From Isoetes taiwanensis (Eukaryota > Streptophyta > Lycopodiopsida > Isoetales > Isoetaceae): 64,000 bases of DNA. The notes below the pieces were generated by a model. The model worked only from the letters and a program-made list of their open reading frames with translations, did not search any database and was not told the origin of the DNA. The DNA is taken from contig JAJEKV010000075.1 of the NCBI GenBank assembly GCA_021234155.1, forward strand, positions 4,418,230 through 4,482,229, written 5' to 3'. Both the position numbers and the translations under genes were made by a program. Shown in pieces: positions 24,201-37,223 of the stretch (positions are counted from its first letter, which is position 1; the number at the start of each line of letters is the position of its first letter).

Positions 24201-25956
24201 CAATGATTTTGCCGTCGGTGCGTTGGGAAGGTCACCTTCCGCTTTCCACAATCAATAATGGCCCTCGCTGGTCCAAGGTACTCCATTCCTATGATCAAGT
24301 CGTGACTTGCCAATGCCCATTACTTCTGCCCCATCCGGATATTAATCCCCCGGCAAGTCGATGTCGGTTAATTCTCTTGCCCGCTGCGCCTTTATCCACT
24401 TGCTAAGACAACGGGCCTTGGCTTTGACTTTAGTGGTTTCAACTTCAACATTTGAACCATTCTGGGGGATGCAAAGTTATGGCTACTTCCTGAGTCTATC
24501 AAGACTATGAAGGACTTGGTCTTGGCCTTCCCTCGCGGGAAATTACTTTATAATCGGCTCTGCTGCTTGCTCAGATCTATTAAGTGCAAAGATATGACAC
24601 TCACCCTCAATGTAGTCGCGGCTTCCCTGCCGCCGCGTCGTGAGTGTCCCAATCTCCCAATCCGCTAGTCTTTGACTCATGACGTAGGGGCGGTTGCCAC
24701 GTCCTATGGTCCTTTCAGGAAGCACCTCGGGCAAAGCCGCTTATGCACTCTGCTCTTTTCCTTGGGCATAGCCTGCAAAAAGGATCGCACTGCTTTGGAG
24801 TAGTTTGACCTCTCTTGCTTGTCCTTGAAGGACACCTGCTTCTTCTCCTGCTGTTTCCCCTGGTTGCCACCATATGGGGCTCTAGCTGGACCTGGACTGG
24901 CTGCCCTAAGGCTATAACTCCCTGTTGCCTTGCCTTTATCCTGGTAATGCTGCTGCCTCTGCCTGCTATTCTGAGGTCCCGTTCCTTGCAAGCTTATTGC
25001 CTTGGACTCTGCTTCTGATACTGTCTTAGGATTTATTGCCCTTACAAGCTTGCGGATCTCCTCATTCGGCCCCTCAATGTAGCTCTCATCGCATGTTTTT
25101 AAGCCCAACTTTGGCACATAAAGTCTTAGCCTCATGAATTCCTCTGTATATTTCTGGACTGATTTGTTTCCCTGTTGTAACCTGTAGAACTGTTGCATCA
25201 TGCTGGACTTGTGCTCCCTTGGGACGTAATGGCGCTTGAAGGCTTTAGCAAACTTTCTGAACTTACAAGCATCCTCTGCTTAAATATGTGTGCCTTTGCA
25301 TAACCCTTCCACCAAATTGCGGCGGGCTCCTTTCAAGTTGGCTGTTGTTGTCACTGCCTTTGTCTTTATCCTTCATACCATAAACATTGCCGTACTCACT
25401 CATTTCGTCCAGCCATGCCTCTGCTTCTAATCCCGACTGTTCTCCCCGAACTGTTCCAGTTTTCGACCTTCCATACATTGCCCAAAGGCGAATCTACCTT
25501 CTTACGGTAGTCGAGGCTGCGTGTCCCTTTGTCGTCCATCTATGGCGCCCCTCCGCCTTACATCTGCCCGTGTTTCTTTGCCTTTGCATCCGTTGGGATC
25601 CCTGGGCCCGATCTTCCTCTTCCTCCAGTGAACGAATCGAACTTGAGTCCTGAGGATTCCGAGCTGGAGGACCTCCTTCTCTTGCTCCTCTTCTTGTCCC
25701 TTCCTGTTTTCAGAGCTGATGCTTGAGGCAAGTGGCGTTGCCCACCCACCCCGGCCTCCTTGCTTGCGGCCAACAAAGCCTTTTATCCGCTCGGTCCGTC
25801 CTCATCCGTGATATTTCCTCTTACGGGGTTATGGGTCCAAATTCCTCGAAAAAAGGTTCCTTGCTTAGGGGGCTGGGTGGGCTCGTTCTTCCATATGGTC
25901 TGGGCGTTGTCGTTCCTACGAGCTTAGGCCTCTAGCTGCATACACAAGTAATTCAT
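21202..25956 (-). pseudogene. Gag-pol, internal copy A
   Basis: Gag probably starts at ATG 25956. Its core (24704-25201) reads QQFYRLQQGNKSVQKYTEEF, a retrotransposon gag domain. A knuckle-like CPRCF follows, then a poor protease region near 24.0-24.6 kb. RT lies at about 23.2-24.0 kb (MPFGLSNA). RNase H at 22724-22945 reads [21 protein letters not shown] and [12 protein letters not shown]. The integrase core at 21850-22390 contains MDFITGLP and the DGWPNERI block. The C-terminus (21202-21648) has the APRWAGPFRI fold and a chromodomain-like end (LILDKAF, FLQYLVKWKHLRWKDAWV). Pol is broken at least six times, at points different from copy B, consistent with consensus errors. Confidence 0.88.
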
Positions 25957-26104
25957 GGCGTGGTTAGTTTTACTTGTTCTCTTGCATTATAAGTGGTTTG
26001 TTGGCATAGTTGTGGGATAAAACACATCAACAAAACATTTAAAGTGCAAAAGAAATTATATTCATATATTATATAATATTTTAGTACAAAAAGTCTCCCT
26101 CGGA

Positions 26105-27658
26105 TCAAGAGTCTAACTAATCTTGAAATCGCCGGGTAAGATGGGTTGTCCTCTAGGAACTTCTTAACTTGGGCCGTTCCTACCAATGACCCAAGTTCCC
26201 TCAAGACGCTGGCGACGAGCCGCCCCGCAGGGCTCGCCAAGTCTTCCACTCTGGGTCGGATGTGAGGGGGCCGCTGCCACCGCTAATCTCGCTGGCGCCG
26301 ATGAGGTATGGCGAAGTCGAAGAGGTCAAGTGCCATTGCTCTCTTGACTAGGATGTAACGTAGTCGACATTTGTCGCTATTCGAGCATGCCTCGCGAAGC
26401 CCGATAGTGCAATCAGCATGAACACTCCTTCCTCACCCCTCGGGGCTGAATTTGCGGTGTACCACCGCTATTCTCCCCGATCTAGCGGCGATGGCGGTGT
26501 AGTACCTCGGGCCGACCCGTCGTTGTCGCCTGGGGATGATTCCCCACTTGTTTGGCCTCCCCTCTATATGCGCCCGGATATTCGCCGACCTCTATCTCGG
26601 TGAGCTCGGTAGTCTTCGGACATGGAGTCGACTCGCTTGAGGTCGATTCCTGCTCCTCTTCTTTGGAGGTGGTGTCGAGGGATCGGCATCCCGGGGATCT
26701 TGGTGGTCTTGCCTCGATCCCCATCCGGTTCACGAATGGCGAGGAACTCTTCTTGGATAAGCGGTCTCCGTCCTCCATAACCTATCTTTGCCGTATGCCC
26801 GGATGTAGGGCAAGTCGCTTCCCACGAGTAGGCGTCGGCTTCCCCGACTTTGAAGCGAAGGTCGAGACTCCCGGACGATGAAGTCGTCCATGTCGATCGT
26901 CGGTTCGGTTGGTGGAGCCGATTCATCAATCAGACTCCCTCTCTCGCATTCGGGAGGTTGATGTCGGATGTCGAGTAGATACTCCTCTCCGTTGATGATG
27001 ATAGGGCTAGGCTTTGTGATGCCTAGCCCAAGTGGGGAGCAACTTCGATGGTGCAAAGGCTGCTCTTTCGAAGTTGACCAGCTCTGATACGCTTGTTGCC
27101 GTTCCTCTTCCGAGTCTAGCTCGGTGTACTTTCTTAAAATCCGTCGACTCCTCTTCTTCTTCCCTTCCTTCTTGCTCTTGCCTGGCAATCGCAAAAGCAT
27201 CTGCTCTTCTTCTCAGGGTCGCTATGGGGTCCACCTCCATGGGAGGAATAGAGGTTGCCCCCAAAGGGTTTTCGGCACGGTGGGATAGGAAAATAGCTAA
27301 GGCGGCGGTGTAGGAAAAATACTTGGTCCTGTTAGCTGTCAGGACCATGTAGTCTGGTAGCCTCTATGCCTTGTTAGTTAGGTACTTGGCGATGTTGGGG
27401 ACATCACCCAAAGCTGCTTGAAGGGATGGGCGTGGGAACAAAATAGCCTATGCAAGGGGAACCCGACAAGGGAGGATCCTACCCTAGCTTGGAACTCTGC
27501 TAAGACTTGTCTATATGCCGGGTTGCATTCAATGCGGGCTTGGATATCTATTTCCCTCCCAAAGACTCTAAGATGTCATTGACATCCGCCTCTAAGAAGA
27601 TGGGCACCGGCTACTGTACCATCGCCTCAAGTCGCTAGCGATGGCCATTGATCTAGCG
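26105..27658 (-). pseudogene. Pre-gag ORF2 of unknown function, copy A
   Basis: This is the copy of the frame described at 38620-40129. Recognisable stretches include IPPMEVDPIA, a Glu-rich run, KYTELDSEEERQQA and VKKFLEDNPSYPAISRLVRL near the end. It starts at an ATG at 27658, about 100 bp after a TATA box (CTATAAATAG at 27752-27761, minus strand). Frames switch several times. I do not recognise the family. Confidence 0.55.
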
Positions 27659-27751
27659 AAGAGAGTATCAAATCGGATGCGTTTTTCTCGGAGCCGGAAG
27701 ATCGCCTAAGATGGAGAGCAAACTTGCGGTGCTAAATGAGAAATGGAGGAC

Positions 27752-27761
27752 CTATTTATAG
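27752..27761 (-). promoter_or_regulatory. TATA box before pre-gag ORF2, copy A
   Basis: CTATAAATAG on the minus strand, about 95 bp upstream of the ORF2 ATG and downstream of the palindrome pair at 27952-28216. It is identical to the boxes at 40245 and 42211. Confidence 0.6.
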
Positions 27762-27951
27762 AAAAAGGGAAAACCCTAATTTTTGGATGATCTAGAATTT
27801 ACCGGGATTGGGTGATCCCGATCTATTAAAGGGGGCAATTGAGAGTTTGAAGACTACTTTAGGTTTAAAGCATGCTAAGATGGACTAATAAACCTATTGC
27901 AACAATTTGGAGATCATTTGGATATGGCATGGTGAAGAAAAATCTTTGAGA

Positions 27952-28017
27952 GGTCTCACGCTGCGCCTTAATCATAATGAAAAGTTCATTTTCTGCCTGG
28001 CCGACGCGTGTGAGACA
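27952..28017. repeat. Palindrome type 1, copy A
   Basis: Inverted repeat GGTCTCAC...AATGAAAAGTTCATT...GTGTGAGAC. It lies upstream of ORF2 and downstream of the H3-like stop. Confidence 0.8.
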
Positions 28018-28149
28018 TGGGCTCTAAAATGGGCTAAACTTGATCAATCCGGGTGATCTAAGGGTGTAATTCTCTTGGACTCGCGTCGAGATAGGCAGAA
28101 TTGACCCTTTATTTGGTCGATTTGGAGCTGCTGGGCACTTTTGGGGCAT

Positions 28150-28216
28150 GGTCTCACACGCTAAGTCCCAGCCCAAAATGAGGTTCTCATTTTCCGTCCC
28201 GGGCGACGCAGAGACA
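28150..28216. repeat. Palindrome type 2, copy A
   Basis: Inverted repeat GGTCTCACACG...AAATGAGGTTCTCATTTT...GAGACAT, 198 bp from type 1. Confidence 0.8.
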
Positions 28217-28372
28217 TCGCCTCAATTTTGCTCAAAAACTCCAATTTGGCCAAAACAAAAGATAGAATTCAATATGCTAACCTAATTAAGCAAGATTTGG
28301 ACACATTATTTACACAAAAATTCTTTATATTAACAAAAATTTTTCGTTATTTACAAAAAGGTTCAAGGGCGC

Positions 28373-29115
28373 TTCTCCCTTGATGTGTCTAGCTAAGTAC
28401 ATATCCCCGCCTCATGAGCGTGACCCTCTTCAAGCGTGAACCGTGCGGCCGTGGAATCTTCAAAATGTCGCACTATTTTTTAAGCCTCTGCGCCGCCTCA
28501 CGTAAACCTGTGACATTTCATGGGTCCGCAGCATGTCCGGTGTTGTACTCTGCTGACTTCGGACCAAGCGTTGAAATGGTGCCGGGGATCAAAAAGAGTC
28601 ATTAACTTCATTTGGAAGTGCAGGATTTCCTTGAGGGGCCCTGCTCCTTACGCTTGCTCTTGGTCAGCTTCTTTCGGTGCTCACGGGGCTTGGGCTTGGG
28701 TGGCGTGCCTTCGAGTCAGCGTTAGGCGTTATCCGTCAATGGAACTCTCACCACAGTGCTCCTGTTGTAAGCGTTGTCGCCTCCGCCCGCCATATAGGCG
28801 TTGTGCTCATAATCTTCTTCGATAGACCTTGGCCGGTGTCTATCCGCGTCGCCTCCACGTTGGAATTGCGAGGCTTTAACTCTATCCGCGTCGGGGAAAG
28901 GTGGGGCCTTATTTTGCCGGGCTGTTCTTCTGCTTTCCGGTCTTTTGCTCAGGTACTTCCTTCTCCACGGCCGGGGTTTTGAAAACCCCTGCGGTGTTGG
29001 GGATGTAATCTTCGGCCCCGAAAATTGGTAGAAGGCGGGTTACGCCGCCTGATGGCTCGCTTGATGATCGGACCCTAAACGCCGCTTACCAACCTTCACA
29101 ACTTTTTCTTGCCCG
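28373..29115 (-). pseudogene. Histone H3-like gene, copy A (N-terminally truncated)
   Basis: This is the same gene as 40853-42110, cut off upstream by the junction with the partial LTR. Allowing frame changes, the H3 fold is readable: LKEILHFQM (alphaN, H3 LREIRKYQK), then the HHFN segment, GLREAAQRL (alpha2), HFEDSTAA (H3 LFEDTNLC), KRVTLMRR and DMYLARHIKGE (H3 DIQLARRIRGE). The spacing between the segment ending YNT and REAA is 13 codons, as in canonical H3, so loop 1 lacks the longer loop common in centromeric H3. Frame breaks differ from those in copy B, except for a GGGG run before DMYLAR and a TGA before the alpha2 segment, which both copies share. Confidence 0.72.
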
Positions 29116-29130
29116 CTTTTTCTTGCTTGC

Positions 29131-29674
29131 GACCTCGAGTTCGACCATCCCGGCCAAAACGCCGAATCAAGGGAAACTAATGGTGCAATTCTCTGCAAAG
29201 TCCGAAGGCGGTTTTGGCTCTTGAGGCCCAAAAGCAGAGCTCTAAAACCCTAGAAACGAAAAATGGGCAAGTTAGGGTTTCCCTTCTTAAATAGACAAGG
29301 GGTTGGCTAGGGTTTCCAATTATCCCCTTTAGGCATGTGGGATAATTGGGAATGGGCCCACTTGCCTTTAATGGCTAGGTGGCAAGATGTGCCCACATGG
29401 GAATGTGTGCCCACATTAATGTGTACATTGGTAAATGTGCACATTAATTGCACACTTGGTATAAAGTGTCCACATGGAAATGTGTGCCCACATTAATGTG
29501 TACATTGGTAAATGTGCACATTAATACTAATGCACATTCTTAGCAAGTTGCCCCCTAGGGCTACCCACTTGGCTACACACGTCGGCAGACATCGTGGGCC
29601 GGAGTATCGCGGTATGTGGATGTGAGGCAAGATAAGATATGTCCTGAGACCGTATACTGTCCTGGAACGTCACA
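29131..29674 (-). repeat. Partial LTR between the two internal regions
   Basis: 544 bp matching LTR bases 19762-20308, that is, the U3 part that begins the LTR in element sense. The rest of the LTR is missing, and at about 29116-29131 it joins directly to internal sequence matching 41620. The purine tract TTCTCCCCACC (plus strand) follows at 29675. Confidence 0.9.
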
Positions 29675-30549
29675 TTCTCCCCACCTTGAAATGATGCTGT
29701 CCGCAGCATCATGGGTCTCCCCACCTTGGGATCATCCTAACCTGCAATCAACCTGATACATACGATAAACTACTATAATGCTTATACATTTATTAAGATT
29801 ACCTTAAAGTAATATTTTTAGAACATTATTACGCCATTATATTATGAAATAACTTATCAATTCATAACATCTTTAAGCAAGTTACTCGATAGTTTTACTT
29901 ATCACGACAATTAAGTTTATCAAAATTTTAACATTTCATGTCTAACATTATTGTTCGAGGTAGGTCTTCATTCCTTGCAACACATTCCAACAAAATTTTG
30001 TGTTGCAAAGTTTTAAATGAGTTCTACCTCCCTTCCCTCCTGAGCTCTATTGGCCTCAGTTCGACACTACGCTAGTACCATTTTAATTATTAATAAAATT
30101 TTGGTTTATATGGTGACCACCCCACCTATCTACATGGATGCATGGCTAATCTCCGTGCAGGAAGAGGGTGAATCTTCCATTATGGCCGCGGAGATAAGGC
30201 CTATATGCCGCCATGCCTACACCCTAGTTGCCCGGTGTGGAGGATAGGTCCTTCCCGATATATGGGGCGAAGGCCTGATTCCTCCTATCAAAGCATATAT
30301 GGGGCTAGAGGTGCTTTTCCTATCGATTGCATTCCTTAATGACCTCCTTTCTCGGGAGGTCGCCTACTTCCGTGGGACGTGGTAGACTTTCTAATCTACC
30401 TTCCACTTTCGCCTAAAGCGAAACGCTGGCGGTCATGCCTACATTGACATTACACCACTCTAGAGATCACCGTAGTGGTCCCATCATCGCCGGTAACAAC
30501 GCGATGCGACCCATACCTAGCATAGGTTGCATGCGTAGATTAATCTTAA

Positions 30550-33010
30550 CTATACAAGAATTAATCTACACAAAATCGACATGCTCGAGCCGTTTCTTCT
30601 GAGATGACTTTGTTGCCCCATTGCTCCATAAACTCAAGCATGCTTTATTAGATCCTTCTTAAGTACCCACTAGCAAGTTTTCCACCGGTAAGTGTTTCCA
30701 CTTAACCAAATATTGGAGGAACTCCGACCTCCTTGTTTTCTTGAAAGCTTTATCAAGAATCAATTAAGAATTATTTTCACCGCTTTCTCACGTCATTTCC
30801 AATAACGTTGGAGTGTCCAAGACTTCGCTCGGATTTGGAGTGTGCTTCTTCAACAAGCTCACGCGTGGAAGACCTTATGAATCTTTAGGTGTCTTTGCAA
30901 GTCTAGCTTGTAGGATTGATTGCCTACTCTCTTGACTATTATGCGAAAGGTCCGACCCACCTTGGACAAGCTTCTTGCAATTCGGATCGAAGCCGCCGCT
31001 TCACCTTGATCTTGAGCTTTAAACATCATCTCCAACTTTGAACTCTCTCATTGTTCGATGCTTGCGTACGATGCTCTTCTCACGACTTCTTGCCGCTAGC
31101 GTATATCCTCGAACGTCTTCCACGAAGCGCTTGATATCGGGCCAATATCCGCCGTGTAAACTCTACTTTGACACGATTGTGCCAGGTGTCCGAGTTAGGC
31201 AGCGATAGCGTAATTAATCATAAACGCATACATTTGGGATGATTCCCGCTGCTATTGTATGCAAACTCCACCAAGTGAATAAATTCTTCCCATACCTTGC
31301 TTATTCCGGACATAGTTTAGGTGCATGTCTTCAAATCCTCGTTGGTCGCCTCCGTTTGGCCATCCGCTCCTCGAGGATGATCTGTTGTGCTCATGGATAA
31401 TTTCATTCAGATAGTGCAAAGGGTCTTGCGGAAGGCACTCATAAACTTCGATCCACATGGGAGATAATCTCCCTTAGCGTGCCATGAAGCCTGAAGATCT
31501 CTTTGGTGAAGAGCTTTGCCGTATCCATAGCCCGTATCACGTGGTCACCGCAAGGCACAAAATGTGCCATTTTGACAACAATGGACCACTACCATCAAGG
31601 CATCCTTTCCTCTTATTCTTGGAAGCCTGTGAAATGTCTTTGATCACCTCCCATAAGCGTTTAGCCACCGTATGGCTCTGTGCTCACGGTCGGCTGCTTT
31701 CTGCCGTCTGGCGACACCGTTTGACATTCCCCTGATGTAGCGAGCTGCTTGCTTCTTCATTCACGGCCAATAATAGGCTGTGCGCGCGAAATATGTTTCA
31801 TGAATCACGCGCCATGGCGGCTATTGGGCTGTTGAAATCGCGTGTCATGGAGGATCAATTTCCTTACACTGATGATTCGAGGTCGCTGTGTTCTTATGGT
31901 ATAACGGGTTGCCTTCCTTCTTATAATGTTTAAAGGCTTCCCGGCTCATATACATTCTAGCCTCCCTTTGAAATCCACATCCGTTGGCAAGGACTCTTCA
32001 ATCTTCTTACCAAAGTCGGTAGGCGTCGAAATTACATTACAATGCACTCCTGGATTGTCGGGGATTATCGCTTCTTTCCACATTGGAGCTTCCACGGCGG
32101 CGGAGCTATGTAAAAGTCGCCTTCAAAGGAACTCCATCCACCTTCCTGCCGCCTCCCGGGTTAAAGGTGTAGTTCGCGCGTCATCACATGTTTGGGCTCA
32201 CGATAAGTGCTGCGTATCCAGATTGGAACTTTTCTTCCCAAAGGTAGTGCCGCCAAATTCTTAATGCCGACAGCCTTGAAGCAATTCTGATGCATTAGAT
32301 TGGGAATTAGCGAATTTCCGGCGTCGTTCATCTTCTACCGGAATCATCTTCCACCGGCTCTTCTTGCGCCGAGCCGCGCACAATAAAGGTAAGGTCCGGC
32401 GGGGTTAAATTTGAGTGATTAAAGCTTCAGCCTATGATTCAATTTTGCTTGGGCTTTTCAGCATTGCCAATGCTACGCCCAATCTTTCACCTTCTCATGG
32501 CCTCGTCAAGTCGTTGGCCGGGGCTATCTTAATAAAATTTCTTCCGCGAGACTTCACAGCCAGTACCACCGCTGGCAGAAACCGCGACCTCATGGACGTT
32601 CTTGATTGCCGACCGGATCAACTGCTTCAATCTTAGCGGGATCGTCGGGGGTCAGCCATGGCGATTATCACATGCCTAGGTATTCCACCTTTCGGTTCGC
32701 GGTGACGCCAGACAACTTGAGGCATTATAGTAGAGATTGCCTCTTCAAACTTTTCGGCCTCCTTAAGAGGTGTTGTCGGTGAATTTCTTCAAGGGATCTG
32801 CTTCTATACACCAAGGTAATGATCAAAGTGTCTGGTAATCCACAAAGATTGAAAACAAAACTCCGCTTTGAGATATGGTTCATGAACACCTCATGAAAGG
32901 CGTCAGCGATTCGATAATCGAAGAGCATTCACAGGTGAGCGGCATAATCTTATACCTGCGTTCGAAGGCGGATCTTATGGATAATCTTCTTCCTTTATCG
33001 ATCCCCGTCT
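30550..33010 (-). pseudogene. Extra integrase-to-RT segment, copy B1 (duplication)
   Basis: From about 30650 to 33010 the sequence repeats the integrase C-terminus, integrase core, RNase H and RT part that follow again at 33035-35440 (offset about 2.39 kb). The break is near 33010, where RT sequence (CTTCTTCCTTTATCGATC on the plus strand) joins integrase C-terminal sequence (GATCTTTCTTAAGTACCCAC). B1 is the most garbled of the three copies of this region. Its open pieces, for example 31252-31458, are recognisable only beside the others. Confidence 0.75.
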
Positions 33011-36000
33011 GCTCCCATGGTGGGGTACTTGCACTAGATCTTTCTTAAGTACCCACGTCAGCGTCTTCCAGCGGCAAGTGTTTCCACTTGACCAAATCTT
33101 TGGAGAAACTCTGATCTCCTTGTTTTCTTAAAAGCTTTATCAAGAATCAATTCTGGAACTATTTCCAGCTGCTCCTCCATCATTTCCAACAACGTTGGAG
33201 TGTCCAAGACTTCGATGCCCGGATTTGGAGTATGCTTCTTCAACAAACTCCGTGGAAGACCTTATGAATCTTTAGGTGTCTTTGGTAGATCAATCGTAGG
33301 ATTGATTACCTACTCTCACGGACTATTCTGAAGGTCCATTACCTTCGAGCAAGCTTCTTACAATTCCCGATTGAGCCGCTTTGCTTCACTTTGATCTTCA
33401 CCACACATGGTGTAGCCGACTTGAAACTCCACACTGTTCGATGCTTATCGGCGATGCTCTTGGCGACTCCTTCTTTCGCTAGGAGATACCCCGAACTTCT
33501 TCCACGAGTTCTTTGCATAATGAGCCAACATCTGCTGCGAAACTTCCACTTTTGACACGGATTGTGCCAAGTGTGCGGAGTTAGGCATTGATAGCCGTAA
33601 TTGATCATAAACGGCGACATTTGGGATGATTCTGCTTGGTGCTGTAGTATGCAAACTCCACCAAGTGAATAAATTCTTCCACATACCTTGCTTATTCGGA
33701 CATAGTTTGAGCATATCCTCCAAAATCTCGGTTGGTCCGCCCCGGCTTTGGCCATCCGTCGAGGATGATGCTGCGTGCTCATGGATAGCCGTGCCCCATA
33801 ATTCGCCAAAGAGGTCTTGCCAAAAGGCACTCATAAACTTCGGATCCCCTCGCCTGGAGATAATCTCCCTTGGCATGCCATGAAACACGAAGATCTCTCG
33901 GTGAAGAGCTGGCCAGATCCATACCGTGTACGGCGTGGTCCTGCAAAGGCACAAATGTACCATCTTCGACAACTTGTCGACCACTACCATCAAAGGCATC
34001 CTTCCCTCTTCATCGCCCGACCCCCGTTATAAAATCCATCTTGGATTACTTCCCACTTAGCGTTTGGCAATCGCTAATGGCTCTAATGCCACTGAATTGT
34101 TGCTCTACGCCTTGTCGTCGGCATAGGCCCGACATTCTCCCGATGTAGCGAGCTACACCTTCTTCATTCACGGCCAATAATAGCTCTTGCGCGACTTTGA
34201 AATATGTTTTCATGAATCCCGCATGGCGGCTATTAGGTCAAGCAGCGTCTCGCGTGTCATGTAGGATCAATTTCCTTACACCTGATGATTCGGGCGCATA
34301 ACTTGTTCTTATGGTATAACGAGGTTGCCTTCCTTCTTATAATGTTTGAAGGCCTCCTCTTTATCCGTTTCTAGCCTCCCTAGAGAGGCTTGCCCATACT
34401 TCTCAAAATCACATCCGTTGGCAAAGGATTCTTCAATCTTCTTACCAAAGTTCTTTGGAGGCGTCGAAATTGCATTGCAATGCACTCTAGTTGTCGGGGA
34501 TGCCTTGAAAGCGCATCCGCTACCACATTGAGCTTCCCCGGCTTATAGACTATATCAAAAGTCATACTCTTCAAGGAACTCCATCCACCTTCTACGCCTC
34601 GGGTTAAGGTGTGGTTCGCGTGAATACATACCGAGGCTCGATGATCTCATCCAATTGGAACTTCCTTCCCAAGAGGTAATGTCTCCAAATTCTTAATGCC
34701 CCGACAACTGCAAGTACTTGGTAGTGCGTCGGTGGCGCCGTTCGCCGTTTCATCTTCCTCGAGTTATGCGCTACCACACGCTCTTCTTGCATGAGCACCG
34801 CACCATGTAGCTATCTTACCATCGCATCGGGCTCACGAGCTTATCTTTCTCGGATCTGGCGGGGGTTAAGGCGGGGGTGGTCGTTAAAGCTTCCTTCAAC
34901 AATTCAAACCCCTTTTTGGGCTTTCTTGTGCCAATGATCTGCCCAATCTTTCACTTTTTCCGCCCTCGTCAAAGTCTGATTAGGCGGGGCCACTATCTTA
35001 GCAAAGTTCTTCACGAACTTCTGTAGTACCACCGCTAGGCCGAAAGAAACCTCATGTACATTCTTGGTGCGACCCGAATGGCGGCTTCAATCTTGGAAGG
35101 GTCTGTCGAAATTCCTTCTGGCGAGATCACATGGCCAAGGTATTCCACCTTCTCTCAAGGCGGTGGCACCCGACAACTTGGCGCATGGCCGGTGCCTCTT
35201 CAACTTCTCTAGCACTCTCCTTAAGTGTTGTACGCGGCTCTCAAGGGATCTGCTATACACCAAAATGTCATCAAAGAACACAATCACAAAGGTGTCTAAG
35301 AACTCCCCGAAGATGTAGTTCATGAGCCTCATGAACGAGGGGCGTTCGATAAGCGAAAGGCATTACCGTAAACTCATAATGCCCATACCGGCGTTCAAAG
35401 CGGTTTTATGAATATCTTCTTCCTTATCCGGATCTGATAGCTGACCTTAAGTGATTTTGGAGAAGACCTTTGCTCCTTGAAGCTGATCCGGTCGAGTCAT
35501 CCGATCACGGGAAGCGTACTTGTTTTGATGGTGTGCTTGTTCAACCGCCCATAGTCTATGCACATCCTCAAACCGCCATCCTTCTTCTTAACAAAAAGAA
35601 TGGCGCTCCAAATGGCGAGGACGCCAGGTCTAATGAAACCTAGGTCGAGCAACTCCTGCAATTTCTTTAGCTCGAGTCAACTCCTGCGTCGCCATTACGT
35701 ATGGAGCCTTACTTGTCGGCTTTGTTCCCGCTCGAAAAGTGCTGTTTCACACTTTCGACTCCCATAAGGAGGGAGGTGCTCGATCTCATCGAGAAAGAGA
35801 TCGTGGAATTCCGCGATCAACCCGGGCTATTTTGCTTTTGCAACTTTGAGCACCTTGTCTTCTTTGCTTTCTTGGGACTGCTCTTCAATCTCAAGCTTGA
35901 AGATGTATGCTACTTGCTGTCGCTTGATGCACTTGAGCAGTTTAGAAGACATACACCGCATGATGGGAACAACTTCTTTACCCTGCGGATCTCAATGATC

Positions 36001-36540
36001 TTGCCGTCGGGCGCTGGGAAGGTCACCTTCCGCTTCCACAATCAATGATGGCCCCTCGCTGGTCCAAGATACTCCATTCCTATAATCAAATTAGACTTGC
36101 CGATGCCCATTACACGCGGCCATCCGGATATTAATCCACGGGCAAGTCGACGCCGGTTGATCCTCTTGCCCGTCCGGCCCGCTTTATCGCCTACTTGCTA
36201 AAACAACGGGCCTCGCTGCCGACTTCAGTGGTTTCAACTTCAACATTTCCACCATCCTTTGGGATGCAAAATTATGGCTACTTCCCCGTCTATCGGACTA
36301 TGAAAGACTTGGCCTTGGCCTTCCCAACCGTGGGAAATTACCTTATAATCGACTCTCTCGCTTGCTCTCACATCTATTGCGGCAAAGATATGACACTCAC
36401 CACAGATGTAGTCTGCGCCGTGCATTCGTCGCCGCATGTGGTATCCCAATCTCCCAACTCCGCTAGTCTTTTGCGACTCATGGACGAGGGGCACATTTTT
36501 CTATGGCCCGGCTGGAAGCACCCGAAGCAAAGCCGCTTTT
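33011..36540 (-). pseudogene. Pol, internal copy B2 (protease to integrase)
   Basis: The integrase C-terminus reads LLKKHTPNPG, TPTLLEMMEEQLEIVPELIL and KTRRSEFLQ near 33058-33246. The integrase core at 33445-33999 contains MVVVDKLSKM, MPREIISRRGDPKFMSAFWQ (second Asp) and the TDGQ block. RNase H at about 34.4-34.8 kb includes [20 protein letters not shown] at 35087-35332 carries FFDDILVYSRSLE with both catalytic Asp residues. The region ends upstream against a hAT-like insertion at 36549, which separates it from gag. Several one- to two-base indels break it. Confidence 0.85.
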
Positions 36541-36548
36541 CTATACAC

Positions 36549-37223
36549 CATGGAATAAAATAACGGCTAAGATTAGCCAAATGGCTATTTTGTAGCAGTT
36601 TTACAAGAAAAACGGCTAAAGTAAATGGAAAAATGCCCTCAAAAAAAAGAAAAATTTTAGCCCAATTTTTTTCTCGCCCCCACAAGTGAGCTTCTAGGTT
36701 GAATAGCCAAACCTTTACCTCCGGACATATCCATCAGGACATCGATTAGCTAAACTTAAGATAGAGTGGGCTTGGAAAAATGGATAGATTAGCCCGAAAT
36801 TCAACACCAATGTAATCGCACCAACTTTTAACAAATTTCAAATAGGATTTATATTTTTCTTTTTTTCCTTTTTCCACTTTCTTTCTTGTTCCAAGTACAA
36901 AGTTGAAGTATTAGAGAAAAGGAACAATGTAGTCCCTTTTTTTAGGTTTTGAACATGTTCATGTATATTTGTGTCTTGATTTATGTATTTATAATAAATT
37001 CAATGTCTTTGCCAAAATGCTTGGATTTTTTTAAATTACTATAGCGTGATGGCTAATATGTGCTTCTCCATTTTGTGAAAGTTTAGCCAAAAGCAAGAAA
37101 TTGTGATGGAGAAAAACCATTTAGTTTAGCCAAGTGTTAGAAACTTCTTGTCCCGATTTGAAGGTAGTTTAGCTAAACCTATTTTGGCTACACCAAAATA
37201 TAGGAGTAGTAATTTATTCCATG
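36549..37223. mobile_element. Non-autonomous hAT-like DNA transposon (675 bp)
   Basis: The ends are perfect 11-bp inverted repeats (CATGGAATAAA / TTTATTCCATG), flanked by an exact 8-bp direct repeat CTATACAC (36541-36548 and 37224-37231). Internal copy A has the empty site near 24735-24750 (GCCGCTTATGCACTCTGCTC). The 8-bp duplication fits the hAT superfamily. The interior is AT-rich, has no transposase, and holds many TTAGCCAAA / TTTGGCTAA motifs, as subterminal binding repeats often do. Confidence 0.88.
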
